From: Paenibacillus sp. FSL R7-0204
Lineage (GTDB): Bacteria > Bacillota > Bacilli > Paenibacillales > Paenibacillaceae
Assembly (NCBI RefSeq): GCF_038002225.1
Contig: NZ_JBBOCA010000001.1
Span: 6,200,001 to 6,264,000, forward strand
DNA: 64,000 nt
Direction of reading: 5' to 3'
In this document: piece after piece, positions 15,261-24,115 of the stretch
Position numbering within the stretch: the first letter of the stretch is position 1
Layout of the letters: each line of letters begins with the position of its first letter
Made by a program: the position numbers and the translations under genes
Notes under the pieces: model-generated
Database searches by the model: none
Told to the model about the DNA's origin: nothing
What the model saw: only the letters and a program-made list of their open reading frames with translations

Positions 15261-16541
15261 TTATTCATAAGCTAATCTATATAATATGGCTGTCAGCACT
15301 TCCAGTCCAGCAGCGAGCTCCTCCGGGGAGCTATACTCCCCGGGAGAATGGCTGATCCCGCCTTGGCTCGGCACGAAGATCATTGCGGCCGGGCAGCGCG
15401 GGGCGAACAGCTGAGCATCATGTCCCGCGCCGCTGACCATACTCAGGTAAGGCTTCTCCTGCTGGAGACAGATCTCTTCAAGAGCCGCACGCAGCTCCTC
15501 ATCCATATGAGCAGGGGCTGTCTCCAGCAGCGGCTGTACCTCAAGCGTCAGGCCGCGCCTGCGCCCAAGCTCTGCGAACTCCGCCAGGACCGCTGCGCAG
15601 AAGCGCTCCAGCACCCCGGCTTCGCTATGCCGGATATCCAGCGTGAACTGCACTTCTCCGGGAATCACATTGGATGTCCCCGGATAGACCTCAAGCCGCC
15701 CCGTTGTGGCTACCAGCGGATCACCCTCCGCCAGGGCGGACCGCTCCAGCGCCAACAGCATCTCCGCACTCCCGGCCAGTGCATCCTGCCTTAACCCCAT
15801 CGGTGTAGTCCCTGCATGATTGGCCGTCCCGCCGACCTTGACAAGATACCGCCGCTGTCCGGCGATGGCCTGCACGACCCCGATTCTCCGGGACGTCCGC
15901 TCCAGAATAATCCCCTGCTCAATATGCAGCTCGACATACGCGGCAATATCACTGCGTACAGGACTATCATTGTGCCAGAAGCTCTCCTCCAGACCCGCCG
16001 CAGCTTCAGCCGCCAATCCTTCATTCCCTGCCAGGCCGCAGGCCGCCATCGCGGCCCCAAGCGTGATTCCATCCGCATCTGCGCAGTCTATACATTCCTT
16101 CCCGTTATACAGCCCCGTTACATTCCCCGAGCCCCAGAACGTCAGCGGAAAACGGCTGCCCTCTTCCTCGCAGAAGGATACCACCGCAAGCGTCCGCAGC
16201 GGCGGACCGAAGGTCTCCAGAAGATAATGCAGCGCAGTTACAGCTGCCGCTACACCATAAGCGCCATCATACCGCCCGCCGTTCACCACCGTATCGATAT
16301 GTGAGCCGGTCAGGATGATCTTGTCGCTGACCTGAGAACCGGCCAGTGTGCCATAGACATTCCCCACCTGATCCATCCTGACCTCAAGCCCGAGTCCGGC
16401 CATTCTCTCCTGCAAAAAATGCTGAACCCCTTGCCACTCCGGCGTATACAGCAGCCGGGTAACGCCGGGACCCGGAGCGCTGTAGGCTGCGAGTTCATCC
16501 AGCAGCTTCAGCATTCCCCCCGCCGGGACCGGCGGCTTCAT
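15261..16541 (-). CDS. allC: Allantoate amidohydrolase (M20 family)
   Basis: The enzyme hydrolyses allantoate to ureidoglycine, CO2 and ammonia. The M20 metallopeptidase-like fold shows metal ligands in LTGSHIDTVVNGGRYDGAYG and FCEEEGSRFP, and a dimer-side motif in AGQRRYLVKVGGTANHAGTT. The end carries GAGHDAQ and GGISHSPGEYS. I chose the ATG at 16541 because it overlaps the allB stop as ATGA, a classic coupling arrangement. The longer frame to 16574 would overlap allB by 37 bases without a better ribosome site. The product is about 426 residues. Bacillus calls this gene pucF. Confidence 0.9.
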   Translation of the reverse strand: MKPPVPAGGMLKLLDELAAYSAPGPGVTRLLYTPEWQGVQHFLQERMAGLGLEVRMDQVGNVYGTLAGSQVSDKIILTGSHIDTVVNGGRYDGAYGVAAAVTALHYLLETFGPPLRTLAVVSFCEEEGSRFPLTFWGSGNVTGLYNGKECIDCADADGITLGAAMAACGLAGNEGLAAEAAAGLEESFWHNDSPVRSDIAAYVELHIEQGIILERTSRRIGVVQAIAGQRRYLVKVGGTANHAGTTPMGLRQDALAGSAEMLLALERSALAEGDPLVATTGRLEVYPGTSNVIPGEVQFTLDIRHSEAGVLERFCAAVLAEFAELGRRRGLTLEVQPLLETAPAHMDEELRAALEEICLQQEKPYLSMVSGAGHDAQLFAPRCPAAMIFVPSQGGISHSPGEYSSPEELAAGLEVLTAILYRLAYE

Positions 16542-17935
16542 AGCCCCGGCTGGCTGTGCTTGATACGCAGCCATTCCCCGCCGCTGCCGGCAACAATGCC
16601 TTCCGCAGCAGTATAGACCGTAGCGCCCCGGCAGATCGTCGCCGTTACCTTGCAGGATAAGGTCATTCCGACATAGGGACTATGCCGGTGGCGGTACAAC
16701 AGATCGTCGGCACGCAGCGTATAGGCTGCATCAGGATCAAGCAGCACCAGATCGGCATCCAGCCCCGGCTTGATGGAGCCCTTGCGCTCCTCCAGCCCGA
16801 ACCGCCGGGCAGGAAGCCCGGAGAGCAGCTCCGAGATCTGGGTAACCGGCAGGCCGCGCACATGAACGCCTTCATGGAACATCAACTCCAGACTGCTCTG
16901 GGCTCCTGAGATCCCGCCCCAGGCTTCCATGAAGGACAGTCCGGGCGCCAGCTTCAATTCAGGCGGACAGGGGGAATGATCGGAGGCGACCAGATCCACC
17001 CGGCCTGCAGCCAGCGCCGCCCACAGCCGTTCCCGTTCCCCGCTGCTACGCAGCGGCGGAGCACATTTGGCCAGCGCTCCAAGGGTCTCCATGCTGTCTT
17101 CATTCAGAAACAGATAATGGGGGCAGGTCTCTGCGGTCACATCCAGGCCGCGCAGCTTGGCCTCATGAATCAGCTCCAGGGCTGCCGCTGTGCTGATATG
17201 GACGAAATGCAGCTTACAGCCGGTCCGCTCACTGTACAGCAGCGCCCTGGACACTGCCTCCAGCTCCGCTTGTGGAGGACGCGAAGCCGCAAAATCCCTC
17301 GCAGCGCTTCGCCCGGCGCGGAGTGCCGCCGCCCCCAGCGCCGAGGTTATCGCTTCGCTCTCCGCATGCAGAGCGAGAATCCCGCCGGTTGCGGCGATCT
17401 GAAGCATCCCCTGATACAGGGTATCATCGTCCACCTCACGGAACCGGCCCTCGCCTTCACCGCCGGGATTCGAAATGAAAGCCTTGAACCCGGTAACGCC
17501 CGCAGCAGCCAGTCCCTCCAGCTCTTCCAGATTTCCTGGTACCAGTCCGCCCCACAGCACATAATCCACCGCCGAGTTCCCGGCTGCGGCCTCCGCCTTC
17601 AGCCGGAGCGCCTCCAGATTCACTGTCGGCGGATTCCCGTTCAGCGGCATATCCGCATAACAGGTGCAGCCGCCGGCCGCAAGAGCAGCTGACCCGCTGC
17701 GGAAGCCCTCCCAGTGACTAAGCGCAGGCTCATTAAAGTGAACATGCATGTCGATCATGCCGGGCAGCACATATTGTCCTTCAGCATCCAAAATTCTGGT
17801 CCCGGAGGATGCCTGTAAGACTTCGCCCAGTGCAGCGATTTTGCCATCCTTCACCCCGATCTCAAGCCTGCGGACTTCTCCAGGCAGGACCACCCGTCCG
17901 TTCCTGATGATAAGCTCGTAGCCTTCTTCCTTCAT
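16538..17935 (-). CDS. allB: Allantoinase
   Basis: The enzyme opens allantoin to allantoate. The 465-residue cyclic amidohydrolase shows metal-binding HVH in MIDMHVHFNEP and the lysine to be carboxylated in GVTGFKAFISN. Further ligands lie in ILALHAES, LHFVHIS and VASDHSPCP. Length and motifs fit AllB/PucH. GGAGGTGG lies 8 bases before the ATG. It is followed by allC in ATGA overlap, so the two enzymes that use allantoin and allantoate are made together. Confidence 0.93.
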   Translation of the reverse strand: MKEEGYELIIRNGRVVLPGEVRRLEIGVKDGKIAALGEVLQASSGTRILDAEGQYVLPGMIDMHVHFNEPALSHWEGFRSGSAALAAGGCTCYADMPLNGNPPTVNLEALRLKAEAAAGNSAVDYVLWGGLVPGNLEELEGLAAAGVTGFKAFISNPGGEGEGRFREVDDDTLYQGMLQIAATGGILALHAESEAITSALGAAALRAGRSAARDFAASRPPQAELEAVSRALLYSERTGCKLHFVHISTAAALELIHEAKLRGLDVTAETCPHYLFLNEDSMETLGALAKCAPPLRSSGERERLWAALAAGRVDLVASDHSPCPPELKLAPGLSFMEAWGGISGAQSSLELMFHEGVHVRGLPVTQISELLSGLPARRFGLEERKGSIKPGLDADLVLLDPDAAYTLRADDLLYRHRHSPYVGMTLSCKVTATICRGATVYTAAEGIVAGSGGEWLRIKHSQPGL

Positions 17936-17997
17936 GATAGGGCCACCTCCGGTCTATTGGCTTAAGATTAGATGCAGCGTTACACTTACCTGCCACG

Positions 17998-18405
17998 TTA
18001 ACTTCCGCGATAAGTGCTGTATCCTCCAGGTGCAACCAGCAGCGGTACATGGTAATGGGCGGACGGGTCCGGCATATTAAAGCGGATCGGAATCTGGTCC
18101 AGGAACGGGATTACAGCGCCAGCTTCCTCCTCCTCCTCCTCCTCCGTCTCCAGTCCTCCGGCACCAGCCTGAGCGCCCCGGAAATAATCACCGGCCATAA
18201 ACAGCAGTTCATAGCTTCCGGCCTGCATTTCTTCTTCCGCCAGCAACGGAGCGTCCAGCCTGCCATCCTCATTTGTCACCGCCTCACGCAGCAGCACAGA
18301 CCCTCCGGTATCCAGCCGCCAGAGCTGAAGCGACAGGCCCGCAGCAGGCTTGCCCTGTGACAGATCCAGCACATGAGTTGTCAGCCGTCCGTTCATACCA
18401 GACAT
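17998..18405 (-). CDS. uraH: 5-hydroxyisourate hydrolase (transthyretin-like)
   Basis: This protein hydrolyses 5-hydroxyisourate, the product of urate oxidation, to OHCU. It has the family's N-terminal LTTHVLDLSQGKPA with the catalytic His, the Arg in IPIRFNMPD, the His of HYHVPLLVAPGGYS, and the diagnostic C-terminal YRGS. At about 135 residues it is longer than usual because of a Gly/Glu insert (near 84-100) with seven glutamates in a row. I prefer the ATG at 18405, 8 bases from AAGG, over the GTG at 18414. The gene lies between uraD and allB. The Bacillus counterpart is pucM. Confidence 0.88.
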   Translation of the reverse strand: MSGMNGRLTTHVLDLSQGKPAAGLSLQLWRLDTGGSVLLREAVTNEDGRLDAPLLAEEEMQAGSYELLFMAGDYFRGAQAGAGGLETEEEEEEEAGAVIPFLDQIPIRFNMPDPSAHYHVPLLVAPGGYSTYRGS

Positions 18406-18444
18406 TTGCGTCACCTTCCTCCTATAATATGCAGGGCCCTGCCT

Positions 18445-18963
18445 CTATTCCGCCCCCAGCAGATCCTCCAGCCGAAAACGAGTAATTGCACCAATCTCCA
18501 GCAGCGCCTGCTCCTGCTCCTCCATAAGCGGACGGTCCACACGCGCACTGATGGCGCTAAGGATGTCTTCTTTCGTTTTGCCCCGCACAGCGAAGATGAA
18601 CGGAAAGCGGAATTTCGCTGTATAGGCAGCGTTCAGTCCGGTAAGCTGTGCGAATTCCTCCGGTGTCAGCCGGTCCAGTCCGGCCCCCTGCTGCTCAGCC
18701 GCCGAGAGCGGACTGACCGCAAGTCTTGTCGCCAGATCCGGGTGAGCTCTCAGCAGTGCAAGCACCTGGTCCGGCTCCGCCTGCCGCGCTGTCTCCATCA
18801 TGGCAGCATGCAGCTCCTGCACCGAATCGAACGGGCGCCTGCCGTACACCCCCGCTGCTACCCATGGGGAATGCTCGAAGATGCCGCCGAGCTGCGCCAT
18901 GAAGTCTGATTTTGCCATCGAGTTCATCTGCTCCAGAGTCAACCGGTCCGCCGGTGTAGTCAT
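18445..18963 (-). CDS. uraD: OHCU decarboxylase
   Basis: The enzyme decarboxylates 2-oxo-4-hydroxy-4-carboxy-5-ureidoimidazoline to (S)-allantoin. The 172-residue all-helical protein has the catalytic His in GIFEHSPWVA, a conserved AHPDLA segment, and the C-terminal FRFPFIFAVRGKTKEDIL of this family. In Bacillus this domain is fused to uricase in PucL. Here it stands alone, and no uricase follows. GGGGG lies 7 bases before the ATG. It sits between the permease genes and uraH. Confidence 0.92.
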   Translation of the reverse strand: MTTPADRLTLEQMNSMAKSDFMAQLGGIFEHSPWVAAGVYGRRPFDSVQELHAAMMETARQAEPDQVLALLRAHPDLATRLAVSPLSAAEQQGAGLDRLTPEEFAQLTGLNAAYTAKFRFPFIFAVRGKTKEDILSAISARVDRPLMEEQEQALLEIGAITRFRLEDLLGAE

Positions 18964-19015
18964 AAGCCAGCCCCCATCCCTCTAATTTGTATATTGCCGC
19001 CTGTGCCCTTCCAGC

Positions 19016-19945
19016 CTAGAACCGCTGTTCGCGGATATAAGGGGTTCCCAGCGATTCCGGCGTACCGGAGGGCTTGTTGCGGTTGCGGTATCCCAAGTAC
19101 ATCAATACGAGAATCGTTACGACGTAAGGAATCATTTTCAGAAAATAAGACGGCACCGCACTCCCCAGCAGCTGAATACGGAAGCCCAGCGAATCGAGCG
19201 CTCCGAAGAAGTAGGCGCAGAAGAGAGCGCGCAGCGGATTCCATCTGGCGAAAATCACCAGACCCACGGCGATCCAGCCCCGCCCGGCGGTCAGCCCTTC
19301 ATTCCAGGTCGGTGCATAGGCCAACACCATATCCGCACCGGCCAGACCAATCAGCGCCGCTCCTGCAGTAACATAGCAGTAACGGATCAGCTGCACACGA
19401 ATGCCCATGACGTCCGCAGTAGCCGGATTGTCGCCGACTGCCCGCAGATGCAGCCCCCACGAGGTATGGTGAATCAGCAGATGCAGCACAAGGACGAGCA
19501 GAAGACTGAACCAGGTCAGCAGATCCAGCCTTCCAAAAAGCTCCCCGAGCACCGGCACCGGCTTCAGTATCTCCAGATCCAGCTTGGGCAGACTGCCGGG
19601 AAGCGGAATGCCGCTGATCGACTTGCCCACATAAGCGCTAAGGCCGCTGCCGAACAGCGTCATGGCCAGGCCCGACATCGTCTGATTCGCCCTCAGCGTG
19701 ACACATAAGAACGAATGAACCATACCCAGAAGAGCGGTAATGGCTACCGCCGAGAGCAGCGCAAGAATCAGATTCCCGCTGCGGATGTAGACGATACAAG
19801 TCGTCACTGCCCCCATCAGCATCAGCCCCTCCGCGCCAAGCTGGATAATGCCGGCCCGTTCGGTCAGAATGCCTCCCAGCGTAGCCAGCAGCAGCGGTGT
19901 TCCGGCGGAAATAGCGGCGATTAATAACTGTGTAGTGAAATCCAT
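19016..19945 (-). CDS. BMP-type ABC transporter permease 2
   Basis: The 309-residue hydrophobic protein has eight or nine likely membrane segments and belongs to the BPD_transp_2 group used by nucleoside/BMP importers (relative of Bacillus NupQ/YufQ). Motifs are GGILTERAGIIQLGAEGLML near the N-terminus and VGDNPATADVMGIRV in the cytoplasmic coupling loop. It pairs with the next upstream permease to form the channel. AGGAGGGAG precedes the ATG. The substrate is probably a purine, nucleoside or urate/allantoin-like compound from its position, but this is inference. Confidence 0.88.
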   Translation of the reverse strand: MDFTTQLLIAAISAGTPLLLATLGGILTERAGIIQLGAEGLMLMGAVTTCIVYIRSGNLILALLSAVAITALLGMVHSFLCVTLRANQTMSGLAMTLFGSGLSAYVGKSISGIPLPGSLPKLDLEILKPVPVLGELFGRLDLLTWFSLLLVLVLHLLIHHTSWGLHLRAVGDNPATADVMGIRVQLIRYCYVTAGAALIGLAGADMVLAYAPTWNEGLTAGRGWIAVGLVIFARWNPLRALFCAYFFGALDSLGFRIQLLGSAVPSYFLKMIPYVVTILVLMYLGYRNRNKPSGTPESLGTPYIREQRF

Positions 19946-19975
19946 GAGTGAACTCCCTCCTGTACGAGAATGCTG

Positions 19976-21091
19976 TTATGCGCTCCGGCGGATGCGGAAC
20001 CGGTGAATCATGTCGCCGGCAATCAGGAAGAACAGGATCGCCCCCTGCAGCATTTCCGATATGGACGAAGGCAGTCCGATCGTCTGAACACTATAGCCGC
20101 CTACAATCAGGCCGCCGAACAGAATCGAAGTCACAATCAGGCCCAGCGGGTTCAGCTTGGCAAGCCAGGCTACGATGATCGCCGTATAGCCATAGCCCGG
20201 AGAGATCCCCTGCATCAGCTTATGCGTAACCCCCGACACTTCAGCCATGCCGGCAATCCCGGCAAGGCCGCCGCTAATCAGCATGACGATGATAATATGC
20301 TTCTTGATGTGAATACCCGCATACCGGGCGGCTGTGGGATTGGCGCCGATCAGACGCAGCTCATAGCCCCAGCGGGTGAACCGGATCATCAGATAATAGA
20401 TCAGCACGGCCACGAGGCCGAAGACCAGCCCGATATGCAGCCGGGTACTTCCAAGCACCGGCAGGGACTGGGCGGCCGTGAACATCGGCGAACCCGGGAA
20501 GTTGAACCCCTTCGGGTCCTTCCAGGGGCCGAACACTACGTAATCCAAAGCCAGCAAGGCCACGTAGTTCAGCATCAGCGAGGTAATCAACTCATTGACA
20601 CCGAAATGGGTCCGCGGCACCGCCGTCATCAGGCCCCACAATGCTCCGGCTGCTGTACCGAAAACCAGCATCAGCGTGATAGACCAGAAGGAAGACAGGT
20701 CGGGGAAATAGATCGTTACCGCAGTAGCCGCCATATCACCTACCGTCAGCTGGCCCTCTGCCCCGATATTCCACACGGAGATCCGGTAAGCCACAGCAAT
20801 GCCTAGTCCACAGAGCAGCAGCGGAATAGCCTTGACCATGGTTTCTGTGAAGCCGTAGGAGGTGCCGAAGGCTCCGCGGAACATTTTCTCATAGACAACC
20901 AGCGGGCTCATTCCATTAGCGGCGATGAACACCGCACAGAGCAAAAGCGCCAGAACAACCGACAGAATAGGCGTCCACCACGGTGAACGGGTACGGCTTG
21001 AATCATATTCCAGCCTGAGGGAGTACCACCTCCCGCTGCGCCCCGCCAGCGGCGTAAGCGTTGCAGACTCATTTCCAGGCTTCGGACTCAT
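19976..21091 (-). CDS. BMP-type ABC transporter permease 1
   Basis: The 371-residue membrane protein is a relative of NupP/YufP. A short cytoplasmic N-terminus leads to a first membrane segment (ILSVVLALLLCAVFIAANGM). The family motif WNIGAEGQLTVGDMAAT and the coupling-loop motif IGANPTAARYAGI follow. Its start overlaps the ATPase stop by four bases (ATGA), so translation is coupled. With the partner permease 30 bases downstream it forms the heterodimeric channel. Confidence 0.88.
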   Translation of the reverse strand: MSPKPGNESATLTPLAGRSGRWYSLRLEYDSSRTRSPWWTPILSVVLALLLCAVFIAANGMSPLVVYEKMFRGAFGTSYGFTETMVKAIPLLLCGLGIAVAYRISVWNIGAEGQLTVGDMAATAVTIYFPDLSSFWSITLMLVFGTAAGALWGLMTAVPRTHFGVNELITSLMLNYVALLALDYVVFGPWKDPKGFNFPGSPMFTAAQSLPVLGSTRLHIGLVFGLVAVLIYYLMIRFTRWGYELRLIGANPTAARYAGIHIKKHIIIVMLISGGLAGIAGMAEVSGVTHKLMQGISPGYGYTAIIVAWLAKLNPLGLIVTSILFGGLIVGGYSVQTIGLPSSISEMLQGAILFFLIAGDMIHRFRIRRSA

Positions 21092-22620
21092 ACAGCACTT
21101 CCCTCCCTGCTCCGGATGCCGGCCATCATCAGGCCGATTTGTTCCCGGTCCGCCTGCTCATGGTCGCTCTCGCCTATAATGGAACCGTCATAGATCACCA
21201 GTATACGGTCGGATAACTGCAGCAGTTCATCCAGATCCTCGGAGATTAACAGCACCCCGCTGCCGGAGCTCCGCAGCTCCATCAGCAGCTCATGCACCCC
21301 TGCCGCCGCGCCGACATCCAGCCCTTGCGTCGGGTGCACGGCCACCATCAGCTTCGGACGGTGGCTGACCTCGCGGGCGAACAGCAGCTTCTGCTGATTC
21401 CCGCCGGACAATTGCTGCACGGGAGTATCCAGCTCCGGCGTCTTCACATTGAAGCGGCGGACCAGCTCCTGCGACCAGGAGCGGTTCCTGGCCGCCTTCA
21501 GGAAGCCGAACCGGGAATGCTCCGCGCTGCGGTAAGACTTGAACAGCAGGTTGTCAACTGACCCCAGCCGTCCGGCCAGACCGCTCTTCATCCGGTTCTC
21601 CGGCACATGCGAGATGCCCGAATCGATCGCCCCTCTTACCGAAGCTGTTTTCACAGGACTGCCGTCAAACCGGATCTCGCCCGTCCTCCATGCTCTAAGC
21701 CCCGTCAATACCTCAGCCAGCTCCTTCTGCCCGTTGCCCGCGACTCCGGCCACGCCCACAATTTCGCCTTCATGAACAGTAAGCGACAGGGAATCCAGTG
21801 CCTTGCGGCCATGATCTGCTGCGACCTCCAGATCGCGGACGATCAGCAGCGGCTCTCCGGCCGTCGCCTCGCGCTCCTGCCGGCTGATCGTAACCTCCCG
21901 GCCCACCATAAGCCGGGCCAGCTCCAGCTCATCCGTCTCGCCTGTCATCAGTGAAGCAATCATTTTCCCCTTGCGCATCACGGATATCCGGTCTGAGGAG
22001 GCCATGACCTCCTTCATTTTATGCGTGGTCATGATCACTGTCTTGCCCGCCTGCTTCATCACCTGAAGGGTCTCGAACAGCTGCTCCGCCTCCCCCGGCG
22101 TGAGCACCGAAGTCGGCTCATCCAGAATGATGATGTCTGCCCCCCGGTACAGCGTCTTGACAATCTCAACACGTTGCTGCTCGCCGACAGACAGCTGCCA
22201 GATCGGCCGGCCGACGGGAAATTTCAGGCCAAAACGTTCTCCAAGCACCTCTATCTCTTCATGCTTACGTTTGATCCATCTGCTGCCGCGCCAGAAAGAC
22301 GACTTTTCGCCAAGCACGATATTCTCCGCCGCTGTAAGGCTCTGCACCAGTCTGAAGTTCTGAAAGACCATGCCTACACCGAGCAATGCCGCATCCTTCG
22401 GGGAACGGATTCTGGCCGGTTTGCCATGAATGAGAATCTCCCCGGCGTCCGCCCGGTACACTCCTGACAGCATGCTCATGACTGTGCTTTTCCCTGCCCC
22501 GTTCTCCCCGAGCAGCGCGTGAATCTCCCCCGCATTTGCCGAAAAATCAACTTGATCGCTGGCTGTTACAGCACCGAATGTCTTCACTATCCCGCGCATT
22601 TCAACCGAAGGGTCCTGCAT
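21088..22620 (-). CDS. BMP-type ABC transporter ATP-binding protein
   Basis: The 510-residue protein holds two ABC domains in tandem, as in NupO/YufO and sugar importers. The first has Walker A GENGAGKST, signature LSVGEQQRVEIVKTL and Walker B IIILDEPTSVLT. The second has a weak Walker A (GVAGNGQKE), signature LSGGNQQKLLFAREV, and KLMVAVHPTQGLDVGA in place of the canonical Walker B, so the second site is probably non-hydrolytic, as is common in this family. It follows the binding-protein gene after 107 bases. Confidence 0.92.
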   Translation of the reverse strand: MQDPSVEMRGIVKTFGAVTASDQVDFSANAGEIHALLGENGAGKSTVMSMLSGVYRADAGEILIHGKPARIRSPKDAALLGVGMVFQNFRLVQSLTAAENIVLGEKSSFWRGSRWIKRKHEEIEVLGERFGLKFPVGRPIWQLSVGEQQRVEIVKTLYRGADIIILDEPTSVLTPGEAEQLFETLQVMKQAGKTVIMTTHKMKEVMASSDRISVMRKGKMIASLMTGETDELELARLMVGREVTISRQEREATAGEPLLIVRDLEVAADHGRKALDSLSLTVHEGEIVGVAGVAGNGQKELAEVLTGLRAWRTGEIRFDGSPVKTASVRGAIDSGISHVPENRMKSGLAGRLGSVDNLLFKSYRSAEHSRFGFLKAARNRSWSQELVRRFNVKTPELDTPVQQLSGGNQQKLLFAREVSHRPKLMVAVHPTQGLDVGAAAGVHELLMELRSSGSGVLLISEDLDELLQLSDRILVIYDGSIIGESDHEQADREQIGLMMAGIRSREGSAV

Positions 22621-22727
22621 TGTGCTACGCTCCTTTCCAGGTAGTTATAGTACAGGTGGGGAAGGCTCCGGTATCCGGAACCCGCCCCACCCGTAAGGCT
22701 GTGCTGTATGAAGATGTGCAACAGCTG

Positions 22728-23903
22728 TTATTGCGGAATCGCGCCCTCGACACCCTTGACCAGCCAGTTCATGCCAAGCACCTCTTCAAGGGTTAGCTTT
22801 TGGCCGTCCTTAACAGTTACATTGCCCTTGTTGTCCGAGATCGGTCCGGTGAATACCTCCAGCCCGCCGCTGATGATCTTGGCCTTGGCATCCTCCACCA
22901 GCTTCTTCACATCCTCGGGAACCTTGTTGCCCAGCGGTGCCAGCTCCACCATGCCGTCCGCCATATCGCCGGAATACTGCTCACTTTTCCAGGTTCCGTC
23001 CATCACAGACTGTACAGCTTTTACATAATAAGGACCCCAGTTCCATACAGGGTTGGTTAAGTAGTTGTCCGGTGCATACTTGCTCATATCCGAGTCATTT
23101 CCCCCGGCAAAAGCTCCCCGTTCCGCCGCAGCCTGAAGGGTAGCCGGTGAATCCTGATACGCCAGCAAGACATCCGCCCCTTTGTCGAGCAAGCTGATTG
23201 CCGCCTGACGCTCCGTAGCAGGGTCATACCAGGTATTCGTCCACACCACATCCACCTTAACCGCCGGATTGACACTCTGCGCACCAAGCGTGAAGGCGTT
23301 CAGATTATAGATCACCTCGCTGATCGGGAAGGCTCCCACATAGCCGAGATGGTTTTTCTTCGTCATTTTGCCTGCTGCGATCCCCGACAGATAGCTTGCC
23401 TGATAGTTTTTGCCGAAGTAAGTCCCCATGTTCTCGGCGGTCTTGTAACCGGAGGCGTGCAGGAACTTCACGTTAGGGAATTTGCCCGCCACATTCAAGG
23501 TGAAATCCATATAGCCGAAGCTTGTAGTGAACACGATATCATGGTTCTGCGCAAGCTCTGTGATGATCCGCTCGGCATCGGCGCTTTCCGGTACATTTTC
23601 AACGAAATCCGCCTTAATCCCTAACTCCTTCTCCATGTACAGACGGCCCTGATCATGCTGATACGTATACCCGCCGTCACCCGGAGGCCCGATATAGACA
23701 AAAGCAACCGTCGGCTTCTTCGCTGCCGGCTCAGTTGTTGCCGCAGCCTCGCTGCCTTCCGGTGTACTTGCCGCCGAAGGCGCCGCCGTTGCCGCTGCAT
23801 CTGTATTAGACACCGTATTATTCTTCGCGCACCCCGTTAGAACCACCGCCAGCAGGAACATCGTGATGATGCTGAATTTGAATACCTGACCCCTTTGTTT
23901 CAT
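22728..23903 (-). CDS. BMP-family substrate-binding lipoprotein
   Basis: This is the extracellular receptor of the importer. A signal peptide with lipobox LTGC (Cys near residue 25) leads into a Ser/Thr/Ala-rich spacer to about 60. The BMP (PnrA/BmpA, COG1744) domain follows: VAFVYIGPPGDGGYTYQHDQ, FTTSFGYMDFT, LGYVGAFPISEV. Members of this family bind purine nucleosides or related bases. Its neighbours argue for urate, xanthine or allantoin, but ligand residues cannot be settled by eye. GGAGGAGGAG lies just before the ATG. It begins the transporter-enzyme transcript, behind a 212-base promoter region. Confidence 0.9.
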   Translation of the reverse strand: MKQRGQVFKFSIITMFLLAVVLTGCAKNNTVSNTDAAATAAPSAASTPEGSEAAATTEPAAKKPTVAFVYIGPPGDGGYTYQHDQGRLYMEKELGIKADFVENVPESADAERIITELAQNHDIVFTTSFGYMDFTLNVAGKFPNVKFLHASGYKTAENMGTYFGKNYQASYLSGIAAGKMTKKNHLGYVGAFPISEVIYNLNAFTLGAQSVNPAVKVDVVWTNTWYDPATERQAAISLLDKGADVLLAYQDSPATLQAAAERGAFAGGNDSDMSKYAPDNYLTNPVWNWGPYYVKAVQSVMDGTWKSEQYSGDMADGMVELAPLGNKVPEDVKKLVEDAKAKIISGGLEVFTGPISDNKGNVTVKDGQKLTLEEVLGMNWLVKGVEGAIPQ

Positions 23904-23930
23904 AATTCTCCTCCTCCAGGATATCTCTCC

Positions 23931-23998
23931 TAATGGCTACAGCCATTAATGTATCTCTACTATACTGAGGAGCAGCACTTACGTAAATTTATATAACA
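23931..23998 (-). promoter_or_regulatory. Promoter region of the BMP-uraD-allB operon with an 18-base palindrome
   Basis: On the minus strand TTTACG and TATAGT (23959-23964) are about 17 bases apart. TAATGGCT-AC-AGCCATTA (23931-23948), a perfect palindrome, follows the likely transcription start, in position for a repressor. TGTTATATAAATTTACG (23982-23998) resembles a GlnR/TnrA box (TGTNANAWWWTMTNACA) with three mismatches and overlaps the -35. Each element is tentative. Confidence 0.4.
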
Positions 23999-24115
23999 TA
24001 GCTTTGTATGGATGGATAAGAAGAGAAGCCGCTTTTGTGCTTCATGCACGAATTCGTCTCAAATTAAACTTAAATTATGTGATATTACCTTACGCAATTC
24101 CTTAAATTAGCGAAT

